Part shown: one piece after another, positions 18,304 to 25,809 of the stretch
How positions within the stretch are numbered: position 1 is the stretch's first letter
How the letters are laid out: the number at the start of each line of letters is the position of its first letter
Assembly (NCBI RefSeq): GCF_900188125.1
Contig: NZ_FZOW01000002.1
Coordinates: forward strand, 372,001 to 436,000
Length of the DNA: 64,000 nucleotides
Source of the DNA: Rhodococcoides kyotonense
Lineage (GTDB): Bacteria; Actinomycetota; Actinomycetes; Mycobacteriales; Mycobacteriaceae
Direction: 5' to 3'
Notes under the pieces: generated by a model
What the model saw: only the letters and a program-made list of their open reading frames with translations
What the model was told of the DNA's origin: nothing
Database searches by the model: none
Made by a program: the position numbers and the translations under genes

Positions 18304-19289
18304 GCAAGATCCTCGTCACGACGCGTATCCCCGATCCCGGCATGGATATCCTCGCCGCGGCAGGGGAGGTGGAGCTGCTCGAACTCGATCACGACGGGCT
18401 CGCCGAACGATGTGCGTCCGGTGAGTACTCCGTCGTCGTCTCGCAACTGCGGGACAAGTTCGACGCCGAACTGCTCGCGTCGGCCAAGCTCGTCGGAATT
18501 TCCAATTACGCAGTGGGGTTCGACAATATCGACGTCGCCGCGGCTACGGCGAGCGGGATCACCGTCGGCAATACTCCTGGGGTGCTGACGGATTCGACGG
18601 CCGACATCGCTCTGCTGCTGATGCTGGCGACGGCGCGGCGGGCCATCGAGTCCGACAATCTCGTCCGCTCCGGTGGATTCACCGGATGGAAGCCGGAATT
18701 CATGCTCGGCACGGACGTGTCGGGCCGAGTGCTCGGGCTCGCGGGGTTCGGTCGGATCGCACGAGCGACGGCGCGTCGCGCATTGGGGTTCGGCATGACC
18801 GTCAAGTTCTGCCCGCGCCCTCCGTCGGACCGTGAGGTGAGCGACGAAGAGTTGGGTGAGTTCGCGGGACGCGTCGAACACGTGGCATGGGAAGAGCTTG
18901 TCGCGACGAGTGATTTTCTGTCGCTTCATGTTCCGCTGAGTGAAGCGACGCACCACCTCGTCGACGATCGCGTGTTGCACGCAATGAAGAATACGGCGAT
19001 TCTGATCAACACCGCCCGTGGTCCCGTCGTCGACGAGGCAGCACTCGTGACGGCGTTGCGCGAAAGAGTCATCGCGGGAGCAGGATTGGACGTCTACGAA
19101 GCCGAGCCGGAATTGGCTCCTGGCTTGGCCGGTCTGCCGAACACCGTTCTGTTGCCGCATGTCGGCAGCGCAACGGTGGCCGTAAGGTCCGAGATGGCGA
19201 GGTTGTGTGCGGAGAACGCGGCGGCGATGGCCACCGGATCGCTGCCGCCGCATCCCGTCAATCCAGAGGCGTGGGGTCAGGCCGGGTAG
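18300..19289 (+). CDS. D-2-hydroxyacid dehydrogenase (NAD(P)-dependent)
   Basis: 329 residues. It interconverts a 2-oxoacid and a D-2-hydroxyacid. The Rossmann loop is GLAGFGRIA (146-154). The catalytic set is Arg240 (NTARGPVVDE), Glu269 (YEAEPE) and His287 (LLPHVGSAT). Resemblance is to glyoxylate/hydroxypyruvate reductases and phosphoglycerate-dehydrogenase-like enzymes. The ATG at 18300 overlaps the lyase stop (ATGA), so it is coupled to the operon. The obvious idea is that it handles the oxoacid released by the lyase or oxidises the imported D-hydroxyacid. Its 3' end overlaps the convergent IclR gene by 13 bp. Confidence 0.92.
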   Translation: MSKILVTTRIPDPGMDILAAAGEVELLELDHDGLAERCASGEYSVVVSQLRDKFDAELLASAKLVGISNYAVGFDNIDVAAATASGITVGNTPGVLTDSTADIALLLMLATARRAIESDNLVRSGGFTGWKPEFMLGTDVSGRVLGLAGFGRIARATARRALGFGMTVKFCPRPPSDREVSDEELGEFAGRVEHVAWEELVATSDFLSLHVPLSEATHHLVDDRVLHAMKNTAILINTARGPVVDEAALVTALRERVIAGAGLDVYEAEPELAPGLAGLPNTVLLPHVGSATVAVRSEMARLCAENAAAMATGSLPPHPVNPEAWGQAG

Positions 19290-20053
19290 CGGCCGCCCAG
19301 GGTACGGGTGATCTGCTCGGCATGCGATACGAGCAGATCCACCCATTCCTCGCACTGCGACAGAGGCATTCGTAGCGTGGGGCCGCTGATGGTCACGGCG
19401 CCGATGACATCCGTCGCCGAATCGAACACCGGCGCAGACAGTCCCGACGCACCGGTTTCACGCTCCCCGGTGGTGATCGCGTACCCGTCGGCGCGTGCCT
19501 TGTCGACGGCCGCGCGCAGTGTGTCGGCCTCGGTGATCGAGTCGGCAGTCACTTGCTCGAGCGTGCCGGACAGAATGCGTTCCGCCAGCGTGGCGTCGTA
19601 CGCCAGCAGTACCCGGCTCGCGGACCCGACGTTCAACGGAATCACTTTGCCCACGTACATGTCTCGGCGCAGTGCGTGCGTCGTCTCGGCGACTGCGACG
19701 CACACCCGGTAATTCTGTTCCGGACGGAAGAAGCATGCGGTCTCTCCGGTGATGTCGCGCATCTCCTTGAGCACCGGGTTGACGATGGACAGAACATCGA
19801 GATCCTTCGTTGCCGTGGCTGCCCAATAGGCCATGCGGACACCGATACGAATCTGGTCGCCTGCTCGGTCGAGGAATCCCTGGGACACGAGGTTCGTGAC
19901 GAGCCGCTGCACCGTCGACGTCGGAATACCTGTGCTCTGCTGGATCTCACCGAGCGTCATCGACGGACGGTCGAACGAGAACGCGTCGAGAATCTCGGTG
20001 ATCTTGCCCAGCACCAACAATGGCTGCTGCTTCGATCCGGTTTCGGTGCTCAC
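19277..20053 (-). CDS. IclR-family transcriptional regulator
   Basis: 258 residues. An N-terminal winged helix (about 15-75, with the recognition region TGIPTSTVQRLVTNLVSQGFLD) is followed by the IclR effector domain (about 90-255). The domain shows GKVIPLNVGSASRVLLAYD and GYAITTGERETGASGLSAPVFD. The GTG at 20053 (VSTETGSK) was preferred; a TTG at 20062 is three codons upstream. It is convergent with the operon it probably controls. Family members bind a small carboxylic acid and switch acid-catabolic operons. Confidence 0.9.
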   Translation of the reverse strand: MSTETGSKQQPLLVLGKITEILDAFSFDRPSMTLGEIQQSTGIPTSTVQRLVTNLVSQGFLDRAGDQIRIGVRMAYWAATATKDLDVLSIVNPVLKEMRDITGETACFFRPEQNYRVCVAVAETTHALRRDMYVGKVIPLNVGSASRVLLAYDATLAERILSGTLEQVTADSITEADTLRAAVDKARADGYAITTGERETGASGLSAPVFDSATDVIGAVTISGPTLRMPLSQCEEWVDLLVSHAEQITRTLGGRYPA

Positions 20054-20063
20054 CTCGTCCAAT

Positions 20064-20651
20064 CTAGCGTCTACGGCGGTCGATGAGGCGATGGACAGGA
20101 GATTCGAGCGCGAGGGCGAACATCGACCACAATCCGACGACGGTGAACGACAACGCGAACGCGATCAGCATCAGAACCGCTGTGATGGAACCGCCGAGAA
20201 GACTTCGCCCGGAATTGTAGGGGGCGATGTCGGGATTGAACTCGATGACCAGTTCCACGAGAAAGATCGCGACGACCGATACCGCAATGGTGCCGACGTA
20301 CAGAGACGTCGCGCTCGGGTCGAATCCGTTCTTCTCCGCTATGAGTTTCGTTGGGAAGGGCAGGAACACGATGCTGAGCAGCCACACGAAGTTGGCCCAC
20401 GCCAAGGGCATCGTATAGCCGGTCAGATCGCGGAAGATTCCGTGGTGCGTCAGCCAGAGTCGAAAGATCACGACGAAACTGAGCACGAACGCGAATATCT
20501 CGGCACTGTGCTCGCCGATGAGGTCCCATGTGGTGATGCCGTCGCTCGGGCCGGCGATGTCCACCAACGGCAGAATCAGCAATGTCGCGGCGATGGCCAC
20601 CACGGCATCGCTGAAATTGACGAGCCGCTCGAACCCCCGCTGCGTGTCCAT
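20064..20651 (-). CDS. TMEM175/DUF1211-family membrane channel
   Basis: 195 residues with six predicted transmembrane helices. The N-terminal RLVNFSDAVVAIAATLLILP holds the FSD signature of bacterial TMEM175 potassium-permeable channels (DUF1211), near the first helix. The conserved LWLTHHGIF stretch follows in helix 3. The ATG at 20651 was chosen because the 31 codons upstream (to 20744) are unlike the family and overlap the oxidoreductase gene. It ends in a basic tail (RLIDRRRR) 10 bp before the IclR gene start on the same strand. Confidence 0.9.
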   Translation of the reverse strand: MDTQRGFERLVNFSDAVVAIAATLLILPLVDIAGPSDGITTWDLIGEHSAEIFAFVLSFVVIFRLWLTHHGIFRDLTGYTMPLAWANFVWLLSIVFLPFPTKLIAEKNGFDPSATSLYVGTIAVSVVAIFLVELVIEFNPDIAPYNSGRSLLGGSITAVLMLIAFALSFTVVGLWSMFALALESPVHRLIDRRRR

Positions 20652-20676
20652 GCGGACAGTGTGAGCTATCGCCGTC

Positions 20677-22113
20677 CTAACCGCGACGTGATTCGAGTAG
20701 TCGCAGCCACACCTCGCTGACCGTCGGGTACGACGGGACAGCATGCCACAGGTCGTCGAGCGTCACCTTTCCGATCACGGCAACCGTTGCGGCATGGACC
20801 AACTCGGCGACACCGGGCCCGACGAACGTGGCTCCGACGATGATGTCCTTCGCGTGATCGACCACCAACTGGGCATGGCCCGAATAGTCGTCCTGCTGCA
20901 GCGACGAACCGGCAACGGCGATGTCGGCACTGAGGATCTCGACGTCGATTCCCGCGTCGCGGGCTTCCTTCTCGGTCTGCCCGACGGCCGCGACCTCGAG
21001 CGCGGTGAACACGACCTGCGGAATCTGCCCGTGATCGGCCGTCGCCGAGAATTTCTTGCCGTCGAGTGGCGTCCCGTCGGCGCGTGCTGCGATGACGTCG
21101 CCTGCAACGCGAGCCTGATATTTGCCCATGTGGGTGAGCAGCGCGCGGCCGTTGACGTCGCCCACCGCATACAGCCACGGCAGGCCGGGAACGCCGAGAT
21201 GATCGTCGGTCTCGACGGACGCGCCGTCTTCCAGCCCGATCGTCGACAATCCGAGGTCGCCACTGGTGGGCTTCCTGCCTGCAGCGACGACGATCTCGTC
21301 GACGGTGATGGTGTCTCCTCCGACCGTCAGCTGCGCCGGCCCGCCATGAATTTTCCCGACGCCGGTGTCCTGTGCGTCCGGCCGGGACACGCTCTGCAGA
21401 TCGGCGTCGAACAGGATTTTTGCGCCGCGCTCACGCAGTGCATCCGCGACGAGCTCGCTCGCGAACGGCTCGCCTTTCGCCAGCAACGACGACCCGCGCA
21501 CGATCATCGTCACCTCGGCGCCGAACGACAGCAACCACGTCGCACTCTCACAGGCGACGACGCCTCCACCGATGACGGCGACGCGGCCTGGTACCTCGTG
21601 CATGTTGGTGGCGTCGCGCGAGATCCACGGCAGTGCGTCGCGCAGGCCAGGTGTGTTCGGGACCGACGCGGTGGTTCCGGTCGCGAGGACGACCGCATGT
21701 CGCGCGGTCAGTGTTCGGCCGTCGACATCGACCGTCTTCTCGCCGGAGATGCGGCCATGACCACGCACGACCGAGATCCCGGCCGACTCGGCCCACTCGA
21801 CCTGCGATGAATCGTCGAGAGAATGAGTGAACGATTCCCGACGCGCAAGCACGGCCTCGACATCGAGCGAGGCGTCGCCGACCAGTTCTTTGACGCCCGG
21901 CATGTTGCGCGCAGTGTCGAGCACCTCGCCGGGCCGCAGCAATGCCTTGCTGGGCATGCATGCCCAGTACGAGCACTCGCCGCCGACGAGCTGGTGTTCG
22001 ACGATGACGGCTGTGCGGTCGCTTCCCGCGATCGCATAACTTGCGGCGTTCTCACCGACCGGTCCACCGCCGATGACGATGACATCGAATTCGTCCGTGC
22101 TGTTCAAGGTCAT
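20677..22113 (-). CDS. FAD-dependent pyridine nucleotide-disulfide oxidoreductase (LpdA/mercuric-reductase-like)
   Basis: 478 residues. FAD-binding IGGGPVGENAA, the redox disulfide GGECSYWACMPSK (CX4C, both Cys present), the NAD(P)-binding VAVIGGGVVACESA and a C-terminal dimerisation domain define the family. The proton-shuttle histidine of HPT-x-x-E is a tyrosine here (SYPTVSEVW). This is unlike true lipoamide or mercuric reductases and recalls mycobacterial LpdA, which reduces quinones. Role unknown, perhaps quinone or electrophile reduction. It lies 25 bp before the TMEM175 gene on the same strand and is divergent from the SDR gene. Confidence 0.9.
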   Translation of the reverse strand: MTLNSTDEFDVIVIGGGPVGENAASYAIAGSDRTAVIVEHQLVGGECSYWACMPSKALLRPGEVLDTARNMPGVKELVGDASLDVEAVLARRESFTHSLDDSSQVEWAESAGISVVRGHGRISGEKTVDVDGRTLTARHAVVLATGTTASVPNTPGLRDALPWISRDATNMHEVPGRVAVIGGGVVACESATWLLSFGAEVTMIVRGSSLLAKGEPFASELVADALRERGAKILFDADLQSVSRPDAQDTGVGKIHGGPAQLTVGGDTITVDEIVVAAGRKPTSGDLGLSTIGLEDGASVETDDHLGVPGLPWLYAVGDVNGRALLTHMGKYQARVAGDVIAARADGTPLDGKKFSATADHGQIPQVVFTALEVAAVGQTEKEARDAGIDVEILSADIAVAGSSLQQDDYSGHAQLVVDHAKDIIVGATFVGPGVAELVHAATVAVIGKVTLDDLWHAVPSYPTVSEVWLRLLESRRG

Positions 22114-22142
22114 TTCTCCAGAGTGGCATAGGCTCGTCGGCC

Positions 22143-22901
22143 ATGGGGCAGAGGAGACAGAAGATTCTGATCACCGGGGCGAGTTCGGGCCTGGGGGAGG
22201 AGATGGCACGACGCTTCGCCGCGATGGGACGCGACGTGGCGCTGTGTGCCCGTCGGGTGGATCGTCTCGAGACCGTGCGCGATGAGTTGCTCGCGCAGAA
22301 CCCGGGCATCCGCGTCGCCGTGCGTGCGTTGGACGTCACCGATCACGATGCCGTCGTGACCGTCTTCGGCGAGCTGCGCGACGAGTTGGGTGGTCTCGAT
22401 CGCGTCGTCGTCAACGCAGGACTCGGCAAAGGCGCCAAGATCGGCAGCGGGCGGGCCGACGCCAATCTTGCTACTGCCCGAACCAATTTCGTCGGAGCGC
22501 TGTCGCAGACCGAAGCTGCGCTCGAGATATTCCGGGCGCAGAAGCACGGCCACCTGGTGCTGGTGTCGTCCATCAGCGCCGACCGCGGACTCCCCGGCCC
22601 CAAAGCCGTCTACTCCGCGAGCAAGGCCGGCGTCGCAGCACTCGGTGAGGCGCTGGCTACCGAACTGGCTCGCACCGACATCGCCGTCACGACGCTCTTG
22701 CCCGGTTTCATCGCCACCGACATGTCCGCGAAAGCGGGCGACGCGTCGTCGATGACCGCCACGCTCGACGAGGGCGTCACCGCCATGGTCGACGCCATCG
22801 AGAAGGAAACGCGTCGGGCGGCGCTTCCGGGTCTGAAGTGGCGGAGCATCGACGTGGCCCTGCGCTTCCTGCCCAACGCGCTGACCGACCGACTCGTGTG
22901 A
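22143..22901 (+). CDS. Short-chain dehydrogenase/reductase
   Basis: 252 residues of the classical SDR type. The cofactor loop is TGASSGLGEEMAR (about 11-23), with NAG in VVNAGLGKG, catalytic Ser in LVSSISADRG and Y-x3-K in YSASKAGVAAL. The C-terminal PGLKWRSIDVALRFLPNALTDRLV is extended and basic, as in DltE/YqjQ-like SDRs that may touch membranes. Substrate not predictable. It ends 1 bp before the convergent DUF2630 gene. In M. tuberculosis an SDR (Rv0945) also lies close to pgi, so this may be part of the conserved neighbourhood. Confidence 0.93.
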   Translation: MGQRRQKILITGASSGLGEEMARRFAAMGRDVALCARRVDRLETVRDELLAQNPGIRVAVRALDVTDHDAVVTVFGELRDELGGLDRVVVNAGLGKGAKIGSGRADANLATARTNFVGALSQTEAALEIFRAQKHGHLVLVSSISADRGLPGPKAVYSASKAGVAALGEALATELARTDIAVTTLLPGFIATDMSAKAGDASSMTATLDEGVTAMVDAIEKETRRAALPGLKWRSIDVALRFLPNALTDRLV

Positions 22902-22902
22902 C

Positions 22903-23148
22903 TTACTGCAGGTAGTGCTCGACCTGTTCGACGCTGCTCGCGTGCGCGTCGTCGGGATTCTGCCCCGCGTCCAGGCGTGCGCGTCGCTGGCGCAGCAGGT
23001 CCCAGCACTGGTCGAGCGCACGCTCGAGGGATGCCAGTTCGGCTTTTTCGTCACCGGGGTCGACGTCGCCGGCCTCGATCTGCGACCGCAGCTTGTGCTC
23101 GGTGGCGACCAGTTGCTCGATTTTGCTGTGGATGTCGTGCTCGCTCAT
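22903..23148 (-). CDS. DUF2630 family small helical protein
   Basis: 81 residues, almost all helical and highly charged. It begins MSEHDIHSKIEQLVATEHKL and includes the family-typical LDQCWDLLRQRRARLDAGQNPDD. DUF2630 proteins are short actinobacterial proteins of unknown function that may form a coiled-coil bundle. No catalytic residues are seen. It is 15 bp downstream of the acyltransferase-like gene on the same strand and may share its mRNA. Confidence 0.88.
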   Translation of the reverse strand: MSEHDIHSKIEQLVATEHKLRSQIEAGDVDPGDEKAELASLERALDQCWDLLRQRRARLDAGQNPDDAHASSVEQVEHYLQ

Positions 23149-23163
23149 GCGTTCACGGTAGTC

Positions 23164-24384
23164 CTATCTCCACGATCGGGCATCGAGTTGTCTGCGCGTC
23201 AGTACTGCGCCGGCAGCACGGCTCAGTCGGTCGGACGTGGCGGAGAGCGCTGCGTCGGTGCCGACGAGGGACAGCGTGCACCCCTGGCCAATCGTCGCGA
23301 GGTAAGCCGACAACGGCGTGGCAGTGGTTGCCGGATGTGCACCGGGATGGATCGCTCTCGTCGCGATCGACACGACTCGGTGTGGCCCGATGGACGTCAC
23401 CGCGTCGGGAAGACGACCGATGTTCGAGCACAGGACATCTGCGCGTGCTGCCGACGCCGTCAACGATGCGGCGAGGTGGTCGGGCAACAGCTGGACAGTC
23501 TCCGCCGGAAATCCGGCTGGTGCTCCAGCCGGGTCCGCAAAGGCTCGCTTGCAGGCTGCCTTGATGTCGGTGACGGTGTCTCCTGGCGCGACGTCGATGG
23601 TGGCCATGCCGATCCTGTTGGCGCCCGGAGTATTCGAACGGAACGGTACGTTGACCGAAGCAGGGGGCGTCAGTCCGAGCTCGACTGCGATGTCACCGAC
23701 GACCGTGATGAATTCGGCGTTGCTCACCGTCCGACCGATGTCGAATACCGCTGTGGTGATGGCGGTATCGCGTCCAGCGGCTGGTTTCGAGGCTTTCAGA
23801 TGCGATGCCAGCTGTCGTCGTGATTCGGCGTCGGCGATCAGGTTTGTGATGGCGCGCACGGAGCCGACTGTGACCGTTGTTCCGAGTTTCACGGCGTCGG
23901 CCAGATCCGACGTTCGACGTGGATGTTGTTGTGGCGCTGTGCCCGAGAAGGCATGTGCTGCAGCGTCGATCAGGCCTGCGGCGTCGGCGAGTGCGTGGGA
24001 GCACACGAGCGACACGACGGTTCCACCGCCTCGCGTCGTCGTCGCGGACAGTCGCCACCCGGGTCCGAACTCGGGATCGAGGTCGATATCGCCCTGCATA
24101 TCCGCCCAGTCGAGGACGCCGGATTCCGGGATCCGGCCGTCGTCGACAGTCAGGGGGAGTGTGTCGGTCGAGGGAATCCATCGTTTTCGCGCACCGGGAA
24201 TCGACGGCGTTTTCACCCGACGGCCGAGCCGCCCCATGGCCAGATTGGCATGCACGGCAGCAAGTTCCACGCGTGGTACGGAGTCGTCGCTCCGAAGAAT
24301 GCCCTGCAGGACGATCGGAATACCGTAGCCGCGATGCGTGCGCAGGAAGATCTCGTCGATGACGGACAGGCGATCCGAGCTCAC
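23164..24384 (-). CDS. HxxxD-type acyltransferase (condensation/wax-ester-synthase-like)
   Basis: 406 residues with a two-domain CoA-dependent acyltransferase look. The key motif is SHALADAAGLID (His and Asp of HxxxD; the usual Gly after Asp is Ala), and a C-terminal domain follows (NVPFRSNTPGANRIGMATIDV; DVLCSNIGRLPDAV). Condensation domains, PapA proteins and wax-ester/TAG synthases share this pattern. The exact reaction is uncertain. The GTG start overlaps the crotonase stop by 4 bp, so both are in one unit. That unit is divergent from a TetR gene and probably under its control. Confidence 0.7.
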   Translation of the reverse strand: MSSDRLSVIDEIFLRTHRGYGIPIVLQGILRSDDSVPRVELAAVHANLAMGRLGRRVKTPSIPGARKRWIPSTDTLPLTVDDGRIPESGVLDWADMQGDIDLDPEFGPGWRLSATTTRGGGTVVSLVCSHALADAAGLIDAAAHAFSGTAPQQHPRRTSDLADAVKLGTTVTVGSVRAITNLIADAESRRQLASHLKASKPAAGRDTAITTAVFDIGRTVSNAEFITVVGDIAVELGLTPPASVNVPFRSNTPGANRIGMATIDVAPGDTVTDIKAACKRAFADPAGAPAGFPAETVQLLPDHLAASLTASAARADVLCSNIGRLPDAVTSIGPHRVVSIATRAIHPGAHPATTATPLSAYLATIGQGCTLSLVGTDAALSATSDRLSRAAGAVLTRRQLDARSWR

Positions 24385-25145
24385 GGTGTCGGTGCACCGT
24401 GCCTACCGGCGCCCGCGGCGAAGGCCTGTGCACCGTCCAATGCGTCGGCCGCCATCGAGAGTGCGCCGTGCCGAAATTCGCCCACGATGGCCGCGTCTTC
24501 GTCCAGTCCGTTCTGCTCGAGCACCGAAAGTCTGTCCTGGCGCATGCATGTCTGCGGGAAGGCCGCCAGGGTGCTCGCGAGAGATTCGGCCTCCCGACGC
24601 GCGTGCCCGACGGGGACCACGCGGTTGGCCAACCCGATCGCCAGTGCTTCGTCGGCGTCGACGGCTCGGCCTGTGAGAATCAGGTCCATTGCTCGGGATT
24701 GGCCGATCAAGCGAGGGAGTCGGACGGTGCCGCCGTCGATCAGGGGTACGCCCCATCGGCGGCAGAAGACTCCCAGCGTGGCGTCGGCCTCGACGACCCG
24801 CAGATCGCACCACAGTGCCAGTTCGAGTCCACCCGCCACCGCGTATCCGGACACCGCAGCGATGACCGGTTTGGACAGGTGCATGCGCGTCGGGCCCATC
24901 GGGCCGTCGCCGTGTTCGGTTGCGTGATTGGACCGTTCGGTGCCGAGTGCCTTCAAGTCGGCCCCGGAACAGAATGTTCCGCCCTCTCCCCAGAGGACCG
25001 CGACGGCCGCGTCGTCGTCGGCGTCGAATTCCTCGAAGGCGGCGACGAGTTCCGCGGCAGTCGGGCCGTCGACAGCGTTCCTGGATTCGGGACGCGAGAG
25101 CACGACGGTGGTGACGGGGCCCGAACGTTCGATCCTCACTGCCAT
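24381..25145 (-). CDS. Crotonase/enoyl-CoA hydratase-family protein, one catalytic Glu missing
   Basis: 254 residues. The crotonase fold is clear from GGTFCSGADLKALG (oxyanion hole) and AVSGYAVAGGLELALWCDLRV. The first catalytic Glu is kept (GGLEL). At the second site (usually GQPEILLG) the sequence is GVFCRRWGVPLIDGG, so the second Glu is lost. It is therefore unlikely to be a classical hydratase and may act as an isomerase, hydrolase or other crotonase. The ATG at 25145 lies 31 bp from the TetR operator palindrome (25176-25196), so TetR control is likely. Confidence 0.85.
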   Translation of the reverse strand: MAVRIERSGPVTTVVLSRPESRNAVDGPTAAELVAAFEEFDADDDAAVAVLWGEGGTFCSGADLKALGTERSNHATEHGDGPMGPTRMHLSKPVIAAVSGYAVAGGLELALWCDLRVVEADATLGVFCRRWGVPLIDGGTVRLPRLIGQSRAMDLILTGRAVDADEALAIGLANRVVPVGHARREAESLASTLAAFPQTCMRQDRLSVLEQNGLDEDAAIVGEFRHGALSMAADALDGAQAFAAGAGRHGAPTP

Positions 25146-25175
25146 GGTGTCGACGGTACTCACGAGGCCTTGCTC

Positions 25176-25196
25176 GAAGCAATGAATCAATGCTTC
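25176..25196. promoter_or_regulatory. Palindromic operator, probably for the adjacent TetR protein
   Basis: GAAGCAATGAATCAATGCTTC: nine of ten base pairs are symmetric about the central A. It lies in the 61-bp gap between the divergent crotonase and TetR genes, the usual place for a TetR site controlling both directions. Confidence 0.7.
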
Positions 25197-25206
25197 AATC
25201 CTTGAT

Positions 25207-25809
25207 ATGCCGTATCGCCGCACGGACGCCGTGCAAGCTCGACTCGACGCCGGGCGCGAGAAGTTGTTCGCCTCTGCCGTCGAGGTGCTGTCCACACAGG
25301 GTTACAAAGGCCTGTCGATCGCCTCGGTCGCCGCGGCAGCCGGCGTGTCGGCGGGCAGTGTCTATTCGCATTTCGAGAGCAAGTCCGACCTTGTCGTCGC
25401 CCTCTTTCGTGAGGTGTGTGGGCGGGAAGTCCGAGCTGTCGCCGACGCCGGGTCGCAGGGCAACGTTGTCGAACGCGTCACTGCTATCGTCGAGACCTTC
25501 GCAGGCAGAGCGATGAAGAACCGAACCATGGCGTACGCGCTTCTCGCCGAACCCGTCGATGCTGCCGTCGACGCCGAGCGGCTGGTCTTCCGACGAAGCT
25601 TCACCGACGCCATCGCGGGTGCGATCACCGCCGGTATCGCTGCCGGTGACGTTCCGGAACAGGATGCCGATCTGGCGGCGGCCGGGCTCGTCGGCGCTGT
25701 CGGTGAAGTTCTGGTCGGCCCGCTCAGCCCCGATCGTTCCGGCGATGCTCCGGACGTCGTCCCCGGCCTTGTCGCCTTCGCTCTCCGCTCGTTAGGAGTT
25801 CGCTCATGA
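25207..25809 (+). CDS. TetR-family transcriptional regulator
   Basis: 200 residues. An N-terminal helix-turn-helix (about 15-62) includes LSIASVAAAAGVSAGSVYSH and FESKSDLVVALF, as in FadR/FabR-type TetR proteins. The C-terminal part is helical and would bind the ligand, probably an acyl-CoA given the neighbours. The ATG overlaps no other gene upstream. The stop overlaps the acyl-CoA dehydrogenase start (ATGA), so regulator and enzyme are co-translated. The operator palindrome is 10 bp before the start, which suggests autoregulation and a leader almost without a 5' UTR. Confidence 0.92.
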   Translation: MPYRRTDAVQARLDAGREKLFASAVEVLSTQGYKGLSIASVAAAAGVSAGSVYSHFESKSDLVVALFREVCGREVRAVADAGSQGNVVERVTAIVETFAGRAMKNRTMAYALLAEPVDAAVDAERLVFRRSFTDAIAGAITAGIAAGDVPEQDADLAAAGLVGAVGEVLVGPLSPDRSGDAPDVVPGLVAFALRSLGVRS

